Shown here piece after piece: positions 1-7,254 of a DNA stretch of 16,108 nt. The translations under genes and the position numbers were made by a program. Source of the stretch: Clostridiaceae bacterium (GTDB lineage Bacteria > Bacillota > Clostridia > Lutisporales > Lutisporaceae); NCBI GenBank assembly GCA_028697435.1, contig JAQVFD010000016.1, forward strand, positions 1 to 16,108, given 5' to 3'. The notes below the pieces were generated by a model. The model searched no databases, was not told the origin of the DNA, and saw only the letters and a program-made list of their open reading frames with translations. The first letter of the stretch is position 1, and each line of letters starts with the position of its first letter.

Positions 1-102
1 AGGTGTCCAGAGGGTGCAGGGGTCCCCATGTCAATAGGATCGTGGAATAAATGCGACCAAATTGCCACAAACATTTTTAGTAAAAATTTGTATGAAGGAA
101 AG

Positions 103-151
103 TTGCCAATGTTTACTTGACAGTAACAGCAGGCAATTTGGAAATGTTTAC
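103..151 (+). repeat. Pair of 14-bp direct repeats upstream of the amidohydrolase
   Basis: TTGCCAATGTTTAC at 103-116 and TTGGAAATGTTTAC at 138-151 agree at 12 of 14 positions and lie 35 bp apart on the same strand. The second copy overlaps the proposed -35 box. Placement ahead of an operon encoding its own SARP-type regulator suggests an operator; that role is inferred. The TGTTTAC core resembles the TGTTTAA heptads upstream of nhaC. Confidence 0.45.
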
Positions 152-167
152 AATGAAAATTTATGAT
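138..167 (+). promoter_or_regulatory. Candidate sigma-A promoter for amidohydrolase-regulator pair
   Basis: TTGGAA (138-143) and TATGAT (162-167) are separated by 18 bp, about 50 bp before the ATG at 217. The -35 box is imperfect and lies in the second direct repeat, consistent with an activator-assisted promoter. A TTGACA at 117-122 has no good -10 at the right distance. This is pattern matching in AT-rich DNA. Confidence 0.35.
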
Positions 168-216
168 ACAATAAAAAATAAATAGGTAAATTGCTTACAA
201 ACTTGGAGGAGATTCT

Positions 217-1749
217 ATGCATGCAAGTATTCTGATTAAAAACGGAAGATGTATGACTATGGAAGGAAAAGAAATAAAGAAATGGATTGCTGTTGAACAA
301 AACAAAATCGTTGCTATGGGAGATGACAAAGAATATGAGCCTCTCATTGACAGGGATACGATTGTGTTTGACGCAAGGGGGAACACTGTGCTTCCCGGAT
401 TTATCGACAGTCATTTTCATGTGATACAAACTGCACTTGACTCTATCAGTGTAGATTTAAGCTGCGCAAGAACCTACGAAGAGCTGGGCGAACAGTTGAG
501 AGAAGCATCAGTTTCTTTTTCGGGAGGCTATATACGGGGAATACGTATATCGGAAGAACAGTTTACAGAGGGGAGATTCCCCGGGAGAACGCTCCTGGAC
601 AAGTATTGCAGTGATGTTCCTGTTGTACTTAATTCCATGGAATATCAGGTAAGCATATTAAACACCTATGCTATGCTATATTTTAAAATACCTTTTACAG
701 CTGAAGGTATTGAACTGGATAGGAAACAAATGCCCACAGGTATTTTCAGAAAGCAAGCCAATGCTATTTTGCGTACAAATATACTAAAAAATATTTCAGA
801 TAACATCCGGAAAGATGCAGTTGCAGGAATAATGGGAACTCTTATCATGAATGGCATAACTACCATTAACGCCATGGAAGGCGGATTTATGTACAGTGAT
901 AAAGATGCAGATTTCTTATATGAGCATGGCAAAGAGTTTCCGATAGATATTGAACTATTTTACCAAACTATGGACATTGAAAAAATTAAAGCCATGGGAT
1001 TAAAACGACTTGGAGGATGCCTTTATGTCGATGGAACTTTTGGCGCCAGAACCGCAGCACTTTCTTTTCAATATGCTGACTGTCCGGGTACCATGGGAAG
1101 CCTCCTTCTAACTCAGCAGGAAATTAACGATTTTGTTTTGAACTGTTATAAAAATAACCTTCAGCTTGCCTTATACACAATCGGAGACAGAGCTATAGAA
1201 ATGGCTATAACCGCCCATGAAAACGCATTTTATCAGACAGGAATTATTGGGCTTCGCCATCGATTGGAACACGCTGAATTGATAAATGAAAAACAAATAC
1301 AAAGAGCTAAAAAATTAGGAATCCTTCTTTCTATGCAACCCTCCTACGAAACCTATTGGGGAGGTCCCGGAAAGATGTATGAACAAAGGCTGGGAGACAA
1401 ATATACTCTTACAAACCCATTTAAAGAAATAATTGAAAAAGGTGTAATAATATGCGGAGGTTCCGATAGTGATGTTACGGAGCCACGACCCTTGCTGGGT
1501 ATTCACTCTGCAGTAAATCACCCGGTTGTAAAGCATAGAGTTGATATTTATGAAGCATTGAAAATGTTTACATGCAATGGCGCATACGGCATTTTTCAAG
1601 AGAAAAACAAGGGCACTTTAAGTGTAGGCAAAACAGCGGATATTTTAGTCTTGGATAGAGATATACTTTTAGTTCCGTCAGATCAAATAGAAAAAGTAAG
1701 GGTCTGCGTAACCATAAAATCAGGCGAAACATTATATAGTAACCTTTGA
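217..1749 (+). CDS. YtcJ-like metal-dependent amidohydrolase
   Basis: A 510-residue cytosolic protein of the amidohydrolase superfamily (amidohydrolase 3/YtcJ group), which hydrolyses amide-type C-N bonds; the substrate cannot be read from the sequence. A short N-terminal beta-sandwich part leads into the barrel. Visible motifs are the HxH metal pair (H66, H68), DGTFGARTA around D272, IGDRAI near 322-327, RHRLEH (H348, H352) and GSDSD with D417. Length fits the family. The start is set by GGAGGAG six bases before the ATG. Two expected metal-centre residues look changed: the usual Lys four residues before the DG is Cys268, and the usual His of HAIGD is Tyr320. The downstream regulator gene begins 19 bp later and is probably co-transcribed. 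Family call is firm; substrate and activity are open. Confidence 0.88.
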   Translation: MHASILIKNGRCMTMEGKEIKKWIAVEQNKIVAMGDDKEYEPLIDRDTIVFDARGNTVLPGFIDSHFHVIQTALDSISVDLSCARTYEELGEQLREASVSFSGGYIRGIRISEEQFTEGRFPGRTLLDKYCSDVPVVLNSMEYQVSILNTYAMLYFKIPFTAEGIELDRKQMPTGIFRKQANAILRTNILKNISDNIRKDAVAGIMGTLIMNGITTINAMEGGFMYSDKDADFLYEHGKEFPIDIELFYQTMDIEKIKAMGLKRLGGCLYVDGTFGARTAALSFQYADCPGTMGSLLLTQQEINDFVLNCYKNNLQLALYTIGDRAIEMAITAHENAFYQTGIIGLRHRLEHAELINEKQIQRAKKLGILLSMQPSYETYWGGPGKMYEQRLGDKYTLTNPFKEIIEKGVIICGGSDSDVTEPRPLLGIHSAVNHPVVKHRVDIYEALKMFTCNGAYGIFQEKNKGTLSVGKTADILVLDRDILLVPSDQIEKVRVCVTIKSGETLYSNL

Positions 1750-1768
1750 TAGGGATTGGTGAAACAAT

Positions 1769-2968
1769 ATGCTAAGTATTAATTTTTTGGGGAAGCCAAG
1801 AGTTGAATATAACGGTAAAAAACTGGAAGAGCAATTAGGGAGTAAGGCCATTGTTTTAATCTGCCTTCTTATATTGAATGAAAAAAGATATATGAGCAGA
1901 GAAAAGCTTGAAGGTTATCTTTGGCCGGACAGCAGTACGGACGCAGCAAGATATAATTTAAGATATAATTTGTGGCTTATAAAGAAAAACATAGGACCTG
2001 ATCATAATGGGCATCAATTTTTGCATGTAGATAGTGATTGTTGTTCTATAAATAAAGAATATGAATTTGAATGTGATACCTTTGACATCATGAGCTTTAA
2101 ACATAGCCAAAATGACTCTTTGGAGAGTATTCTAAAGCTCAAACAATTATTCAGGGGAGATTTGCTGGAAGGCTGTTATTTTAAAAAGTGTGATGAACTT
2201 AACGATCTTATCATATTTGAAAGAATGAAATATGAACAGCGTAAAGTTAAAATATTGAAGGGTTTAGCGGACTATTATGAAAAAGAAGAGAGCTTTGATA
2301 ACTGCCTTGAAGTAATAAATGAAATCCTTGAAATTGAACCCTATGATGAGGAAATGGTCCTAAAAATACTTGATATTTATGTAAAGTGCGGAAAACCGGT
2401 TGTCGCAATAACATATTACAATAATTTCAGCAAACTGCTGACAAGCAGCCTTGGGGTATCTCCTTCAAATCGACTCAGGAAAAAGTATGAAGAAATAAGA
2501 TCCCCATTATCGGATTCTTTTGGTAGTAATAATTTTAAAGCAAATATGGATACATTCATGAAAGACATTAGTAAACAAGATTATGTTTCGGATATAAAGA
2601 TTATTTCTGATTGTATTAAAAACATAGAGTATTTTTGGATCGCCGATGTAATTGGCAAAATAATTGCGGCTTTAGGTCCTGACTACATGAATCAATTGAG
2701 CGAAAAAGAATTACTGGACTTAGCATATATACAAAGTGACATTTTGAATTATTGTGGCGATAAGTTTGAACTTGTAAAGGATTATGGACGAGACACAATG
2801 AGTGTATGTATAATAAATGCTTTTATAAAATTATTAAGGATTATCTGCAGTAAACAGGAATTTACGATCATTATTCCAAACAGTATTGATATGGATGATA
2901 CCTCTCTTAATGTACTAAAATATCTTAAACGAATTAAAATAGAAGGGCTTAAGCTAATAGAAAAATAA
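1769..2968 (+). CDS. BTAD/SARP-type transcriptional regulator with ATPase-like remnant
   Basis: A 399-residue DNA-binding regulator. Residues 1-95 form an OmpR/PhoB-like winged helix (start MLSINFLGKPRVEYNGKK, with the typical LWPDSSTDAARYNLRYNLWLIKK). Residues 101-244 form the helical bacterial transcriptional activation domain, ending in the characteristic LGVSPSNRLRKKYEEI. Family members activate neighbouring genes by binding direct repeats near the -35 box. Residues 285-390 resemble the middle of a STAND/AAA ATPase: the IIIPNSIDMDDTSLNVLKYL stretch at 367-386 sits where a Walker B strand would be, but no P-loop is visible and the protein ends soon after. The ribosome binding site is modest (AGGGATTGGTGA). 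It lies 19 bp after the amidohydrolase and probably shares its transcript. Regulator call is confident; the ATPase-remnant reading is inference. Confidence 0.85.
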   Translation: MLSINFLGKPRVEYNGKKLEEQLGSKAIVLICLLILNEKRYMSREKLEGYLWPDSSTDAARYNLRYNLWLIKKNIGPDHNGHQFLHVDSDCCSINKEYEFECDTFDIMSFKHSQNDSLESILKLKQLFRGDLLEGCYFKKCDELNDLIIFERMKYEQRKVKILKGLADYYEKEESFDNCLEVINEILEIEPYDEEMVLKILDIYVKCGKPVVAITYYNNFSKLLTSSLGVSPSNRLRKKYEEIRSPLSDSFGSNNFKANMDTFMKDISKQDYVSDIKIISDCIKNIEYFWIADVIGKIIAALGPDYMNQLSEKELLDLAYIQSDILNYCGDKFELVKDYGRDTMSVCIINAFIKLLRIICSKQEFTIIIPNSIDMDDTSLNVLKYLKRIKIEGLKLIEK

Positions 2969-2990
2969 TGCGCACTAACGTGCGCATTAT
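2965..2990. terminator. Shared hairpin terminator between convergent operons
   Basis: A perfect 11-bp stem, ATAATGCGCAC (2965-2975) with GTGCGCATTAT (2980-2990), closes a TAAC loop. The regulator's TAA stop lies in the left arm. On the reverse strand the stem is followed by TTTTT, so it is a proper intrinsic terminator for the M20/nhaC operon ending at 3002. On the forward strand the following bases are only mildly T-rich, so it probably works less well that way. Confidence 0.75.
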
Positions 2991-3001
2991 CAATTATCGC
3001 C

Positions 3002-4192
3002 CTATAAACACAGCATCCTTTCAAGAAACCTGTAGACAGTTTCAGCAGTTTTTACAACTGAGTCCAATTCTACATATTCATCCTTCCCGTGAAAGTTTTT
3101 ACCTGAAGCACCGAAGATAACAACCGGAACGCCCAGTCTTGAACCTAAATAATTAAAATCTCCTATACTTTGAAAATAAGAAATTACGGGCTTGGTTTTA
3201 CATACTTCTTCAACAGTTTCCATAAATTTTTTAACTATGGGATCTTCTTCGGGAACTGTGTAAGGCATAAAACCTTTAGACCCTTCGGAAGGTGACTCTC
3301 TAAAATTAATCTTGTGTTTGCATTTAATATTAGCTCTCTTTATTGCTTTTTCAATTTCTCCTGTTATCGTCTCTTCATTTTCTCCGGGAACAATGTGCCA
3401 GAACAGCTTCACTTTAGCATAATCAGGAACACTGCATGCACCTCCGTCGCACTCAATACCAATAACGCAAGCATTACCTGTTCCAAGATGAGGGTCTTTA
3501 ATGTATTCAATATTATTTAATTCGCTGATTACCGTTGAAGCATCCTCCGCCGCACTTACTCCCAGTTTAGGGGTCGCTGCATGAGAAGATACACCGAAGA
3601 ATTCTATATCCAAACCGTATCCACCTCGAGCACCTAAACAAACATCGGGAAATTTGTTGCCTGAAAATCCGGCACTTGGTTCCGTACTGATTGAAAAATC
3701 AACATCCTTTAAATATCCTTCATCAATCAAAGCGTTTGTTCCCATCCCATAAGGTCCCTCTTCCACTGAAACATAAGTGGCAATTATTTTACCTCTAAAA
3801 TCCTTGTGATTTTCAGCAAAAGCTTTTACTGCAATCATTGATGCTGCGCATCCGGATTTCATATCTAAAGCTCCTACTCCATAGAGCCTATCATCTTTTA
3901 TTTCTCCTTTGGGGTTATGAGTCCATCCGTTACACAACTTAACGGTATCCAGATGACCATTCAAACATATTACCGGTCCATTCTTTTTACCTTCAATATT
4001 TACAACGATATTCTTTCCCTTAAAGCCTGTAACTCTTGTTTCATAATAATGATGAACAAAGGCCTCCATATTATTTTGCCTGAACCAACTGTATACATAC
4101 TCCATTATTTCATCTTCTTCTAAATATGGGCTTTCAATAGAAACCAAATCTGTTAATAATTCTGTTATTTGGCCTTTTTCGATTTCATACAT
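3002..4192 (-). CDS. M20-family deacylase/peptidase (ArgE/DapE type)
   Basis: A 396-residue cytosolic zinc hydrolase of the M20 family (ArgE/DapE/CPG2-like), which removes acyl or peptidyl groups from amino acids. Metal and catalytic motifs are complete: GHLDTV (H80, D82), GALDMKSG (D110), VEEGPYG (E144/E145), STEPS (E171), and FHGKDE with H368. The inserted dimerisation domain begins near GARGGYGLDIEFFGVSSHA (H204). Length is normal. The start follows a weak AAAGGGA site. It lies 29 bp after the NhaC-type antiporter gene in the same direction, so the two are very probably co-transcribed. Exact substrate (acetyl-ornithine, succinyl-diaminopimelate, carnosine-like dipeptide or other) cannot be decided, so no gene symbol is given. 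Confidence 0.85.
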   Translation of the reverse strand: MYEIEKGQITELLTDLVSIESPYLEEDEIMEYVYSWFRQNNMEAFVHHYYETRVTGFKGKNIVVNIEGKKNGPVICLNGHLDTVKLCNGWTHNPKGEIKDDRLYGVGALDMKSGCAASMIAVKAFAENHKDFRGKIIATYVSVEEGPYGMGTNALIDEGYLKDVDFSISTEPSAGFSGNKFPDVCLGARGGYGLDIEFFGVSSHAATPKLGVSAAEDASTVISELNNIEYIKDPHLGTGNACVIGIECDGGACSVPDYAKVKLFWHIVPGENEETITGEIEKAIKRANIKCKHKINFRESPSEGSKGFMPYTVPEEDPIVKKFMETVEEVCKTKPVISYFQSIGDFNYLGSRLGVPVVIFGASGKNFHGKDEYVELDSVVKTAETVYRFLERMLCL

Positions 4193-4221
4193 TTTTATTC
4201 CCTTTCCAAAGCCGATTTTCT

Positions 4222-5664
4222 TTATCCATTTATTTCTGCAGCCTTTTTTACATCACTCTTTATCATGCCATCCTTTTCATACCAAATAAATTTTCCTGTA
4301 ATTGCGTATATAATCGCGACAATGGGTGTCAGATAACATAAAAATGCGAAAGGCATATATTCCAATGTATTAACACCCAAAGTTCCTGTAAAGAACACGC
4401 CGCATAGCCCCCAGGGTACCAAAGGCGATAAAACAGTCCCCGAGTCTTCACAAGTTCTGGAAGCAACATCACTTCTTATACCAAGGCTTCTATAAGCCGG
4501 TAAAAGCATTCTGCCCGGAATAATAATTGCTACATATTGGCTGGCTGAGATCAAGTTGACAATAAGTGCTGAAAAGACATGGGTAATAATAAGGTTTTTT
4601 GCATTCTTTACTAATGTAGACATCTTGTTTAACAATACTTCCATAATACCTGTTTTTTCAAGAATTCCTCCGTAGGAAAGCCCTAAGTACCCCAGAGAAA
4701 CAGTCCACATCATAGACTGAATTCCGCCTCTGTTTAGAAGTTTGTTCACTTCCGCAACTCCTGTGTCAATACTGAAGCCATAATTCATAAATGCCATCAT
4801 TTCTATAATACTGTAGCCTTGATTAATCATTGCTAATACCATAGCTACTATTGAAGCAATGACCATAGCTGCAAGAGCGTTTACTTTCTTAACCGCCATA
4901 ACAACAATAGCTATAAGCGGAATTAAACTGATCAATGCATACATCGGTGTTATATTGATATTTTGTGAAATCCCGGTAAGTATTTGGTCTACCACGGTTG
5001 TGTCAATGGAAGACGCACTATATCTCGCACCGATTATGCCATATAGTATTAATGAAACTACGAATGCCGGGACTGTGGTATAAAACATACTTTTTATATG
5101 GGCAAAAAGATCTGTTTCTGTAACCCCCGCAGCTAAATTTGTAGAATCAGACAAAGGAGACATCTTATCTCCGATAACAGCCCCGGAAATTACGGCACCT
5201 GCTGTTATTGCGGGAGGTATCCCAAGCCCCAGGCTTATACCCATAAAAGCTACACCAAAGGTTCCTCCGGTGGTATAGCTGCTCCCTGTGCAAATTGAAG
5301 CAACTGAACAAATTAGAGTTGCCGTTAACAGGAACACAGATGGATTAATAATCTTCAGTCCGTAGTATATCAGTGTGGGTATTGTTCCTGATGCTATAAG
5401 TGTTGGGATTAGCATACCAATAAACATAAGTATTAACATTGGAATAGTAGCTATTTCACATCCGTGCATAACTCCTTCCTTGACTTTTGCCCACTTTGTA
5501 CCGGTAGTCATAAGCATAAGAACCGTTAATGTGATTGCAAATACTAAAGTCAAGTGAATATCCGGGCTGCCAACTGCTATTAATTGCGCAATAATCATTA
5601 TGAATAGAAATACCACCGATAATAATGAAACAAAAAAAGACGGTCTCTTAAAATCTTTTTCCAT
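4222..5664 (-). CDS. NhaC-family Na+/H+ antiporter-type transporter
   Basis: A 480-residue integral membrane protein with about 12 hydrophobic segments and the NhaC signature GDKMSPLSDSTNL at 165-177, preceded by the Gly/Ala-rich GSSYTTGGTFGVAF at 128-140. The family exchanges Na+ for protons, and some members (MleN type) exchange organic acids. GGAGGAG seven bases before the ATG fixes the start. It is first in a two-gene unit with the M20 peptidase 29 bp downstream. That pairing suggests the transporter may handle an organic or amino-acid substrate used by the peptidase rather than only pH balance; this is inference. The upstream region carries the 11-bp repeats described separately. Confidence 0.85.
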   Translation of the reverse strand: MEKDFKRPSFFVSLLSVVFLFIMIIAQLIAVGSPDIHLTLVFAITLTVLMLMTTGTKWAKVKEGVMHGCEIATIPMLILMFIGMLIPTLIASGTIPTLIYYGLKIINPSVFLLTATLICSVASICTGSSYTTGGTFGVAFMGISLGLGIPPAITAGAVISGAVIGDKMSPLSDSTNLAAGVTETDLFAHIKSMFYTTVPAFVVSLILYGIIGARYSASSIDTTVVDQILTGISQNINITPMYALISLIPLIAIVVMAVKKVNALAAMVIASIVAMVLAMINQGYSIIEMMAFMNYGFSIDTGVAEVNKLLNRGGIQSMMWTVSLGYLGLSYGGILEKTGIMEVLLNKMSTLVKNAKNLIITHVFSALIVNLISASQYVAIIIPGRMLLPAYRSLGIRSDVASRTCEDSGTVLSPLVPWGLCGVFFTGTLGVNTLEYMPFAFLCYLTPIVAIIYAITGKFIWYEKDGMIKSDVKKAAEING

Positions 5665-5770
5665 AATATCTCCTCCTCACTAATTTTATATCAATTATAT
5701 ATCAGAGGTGTTGTTTTTATTTTTATTTATATGTTTAATTATAATTTAGTTTTTTTGAATCAGATTACAA

Positions 5771-5799
5771 TTAAACACTTTTTAAACACTTTTTAACAG
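5771..5799. repeat. Tandem 11-bp repeats resembling a SARP operator
   Basis: The unit TTAAACACTTT occurs twice without gap (5771-5781, 5782-5792), followed by a partial third copy beginning TTAACAG (5793-5799). Read as heptads with 4-bp spacers (TTAAACA, TTAAACA, TTAACAG), this is the spacing known for SARP-family operators, about one helical turn per repeat. A further TTAAACA lies on the opposite strand at 5732-5738. The BTAD regulator encoded at 1769-2968 is the obvious candidate ligand. The repeats are directly visible; the binding partner is inferred. Confidence 0.6.
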
Positions 5800-5855
5800 T
5801 ATAATATTGGGGTAAGCTCCGGCAAATGACTCCGGAGTAATAAATAGGAATATAG

Positions 5856-5893
5856 AAGGGACTGTATCAAATCACAATATGAAACAGTCCCTT
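5856..5893 (-). terminator. Hairpin after the carboxypeptidase gene, possible terminator
   Basis: AAGGGACTGT (5856-5865) pairs perfectly with ACAGTCCCTT (5884-5893) across an 18-base loop. It lies 38 bp past the carboxypeptidase stop, where a terminator is expected. Neither strand has a strong T-run after the stem (TTTACTAC forward, CTATATTCC reverse), so efficiency is doubtful. It could instead end a short forward transcript starting near 5811. Confidence 0.45.
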
Positions 5894-5930
5894 TACTACA
5901 ACTACCATGCTTCTCCCTTAAATTCCAAAA

Positions 5931-7169
5931 TTAATTTCTTATTAATCTCCATATAAATCCGGGCTTATCAATTTGCTCTTTGTTTTGCATCATATAGGTT
6001 TGGGAGGTTTTCCCCGTTTGGATTGTGAGGGTTGCGACATCAGTGCCCGGAAGGACAGGTAATTTTACTTCCAAGGGTTCTATTGAATAATCCATCTTCA
6101 TACCCGGATAACCAAAGACCTGTATCGGCTCTTTTACCGTTAATTCACTTTCCGTATGCCAGGGAGTGATAATTTTACCAAAACCATTAGCCGGAGGCTC
6201 AAGTGTAAATGTTTTGAACTGGGGTCGGACCTGTTCCAAAATCTGAGCATTTGCATCAAGTGCGCTTTTCAGATTCTCATTGGGCTTCCTGCTACCCAAC
6301 ACAGCGGCAATAATATAATGCTTTTCGCTTCCGTTCACAATCGGTGCTGCCGACACGAAATTCCCGCCGGCTATAACGCCGGAACCGGTTTTGATTCCTA
6401 CAATACCGTGTTTGCCTAACATAGCATTTACGTTATATACTTTTCCGGCAACGGGAAGTACTGCTTGAGGCATGGCCACAATTTCACGAAAGACCGGATC
6501 TTGCATAGCTGCCTGGGCTATTATTATTTGATTGACAGCATTGCTCACCGTAGCCTCATCTGCGCCACTGGCATCGGCATAGTGAGTATTATTCATCCCC
6601 AAAGACTTAGCTGTTGCATTCATTTTTTCAATAAATGCTTCGTTAGTCCCCGAAACCCATCTGCCTAATGTATCAGCAATGTTATTCCCCGAAGGCAGCA
6701 TCAAGCCTTGTAAAAGCTGTTTCTCTGTAAGAGTTGTCCCTAAAGCAACAGGTAAATAAGAATGTTTATTCTGCACCGCATATTTATATCCTGCAACATC
6801 CTCTGCAGTCATCTTCAAGCCCGGTCCTTCCTCTCCGGGCTGTAAGGGGTAAGCTTTCAGTACCATATATGCAGTCATAGTTTTTGCTACACTTGCAATC
6901 GGAATGGAAGTTTGGTCCTGAGAAGCAGCTATTACACCATAAGTATCAGTACCGACAGCAGCTTGTCCTTGCTCAGGAAAAGAGACTGAAAGAACACCCG
7001 GTAAAACAATATTTTGTGAAGTTTTTTCAGCACTTACTACCGGAATTGGTCTGGTAAAGCGAAAAACTCCCAATATGCTCAATCCAACAACTGATAAAAT
7101 TATAATAGCAACGATAGTCCCTTTCGAAAAAATGTTAACAGGTTTTATTTGCTTTGGCGTGTTTGTCAT
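5931..7169 (-). CDS. D-alanyl-D-alanine carboxypeptidase (DacF/PBP5-like)
   Basis: A 412-residue penicillin-binding serine carboxypeptidase that trims the terminal D-Ala from peptidoglycan stem peptides outside the membrane. The three active-site motifs are intact: SVAK at 93-96, SGN at 160-162 and KTG at 260-262. A hydrophobic stretch at about 17-37 after a short basic N-terminus is a signal anchor with no clear cleavage site. Residues from about 320 form the beta-rich C-terminal part. Length suits the PBP5/DacF group. The start is set by GGAGG six bases before the ATG. It lies 85 bp downstream of the lysR gene with no terminator between, so read-through is possible, but its role does not link to the selenium-type genes. 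Confidence 0.88.
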   Translation of the reverse strand: MTNTPKQIKPVNIFSKGTIVAIIILSVVGLSILGVFRFTRPIPVVSAEKTSQNIVLPGVLSVSFPEQGQAAVGTDTYGVIAASQDQTSIPIASVAKTMTAYMVLKAYPLQPGEEGPGLKMTAEDVAGYKYAVQNKHSYLPVALGTTLTEKQLLQGLMLPSGNNIADTLGRWVSGTNEAFIEKMNATAKSLGMNNTHYADASGADEATVSNAVNQIIIAQAAMQDPVFREIVAMPQAVLPVAGKVYNVNAMLGKHGIVGIKTGSGVIAGGNFVSAAPIVNGSEKHYIIAAVLGSRKPNENLKSALDANAQILEQVRPQFKTFTLEPPANGFGKIITPWHTESELTVKEPIQVFGYPGMKMDYSIEPLEVKLPVLPGTDVATLTIQTGKTSQTYMMQNKEQIDKPGFIWRLIRN

Positions 7170-7254
7170 AAAAACCTCCGACTATTATTATTTAAAATGC
7201 TACATTATGTTTTCTTTCCTTACTGCATTTTCTCCTGCTTAAATTTGCTGGTTT

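Larger units (their letters stand above)
1..216. other. Left-edge region and leader of the amidohydrolase operon
   Basis: No gene was recognised here. The first 35 bases are visibly more GC-rich than the rest. A frame on the forward strand stays open from the window edge to a TGA at 118-120, but its translation resembles no family I know, so it is not called as a gene tail. The right part holds the repeat pair and promoter candidate listed separately. A strong ribosome binding site (GGAGGAG) sits just before the ATG at 217. Confidence 0.5.
5665..5930. other. Intergenic region between nhaC-type gene and carboxypeptidase 3' end
   Basis: This 266-bp gap is very AT-rich next to nhaC. It holds 11-bp tandem repeats (5771-5799), a TATAAT on the forward strand (5800-5805), a CTCCGG/CCGGAG hairpin (5817-5837) and a larger hairpin (5856-5893). 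The nhaC promoter must lie in the left half. Reverse-strand TATAAT boxes occur at 5738-5743 and 5694-5699, neither with a good -35, again fitting an activated promoter. No protein gene is seen. Confidence 0.5.

Noticed and set aside
1..120. Forward open frame entering from the left edge and ending at TGA 118-120
   Set aside because: Only 39 codons, no recognisable motif, no family resemblance, and the composition shifts within it; chance is likely.
117..154. TTGACA (117-122) with TACAAT (149-154) as the main promoter
   Set aside because: The spacing is 26 bp, far outside the range for sigma-A.
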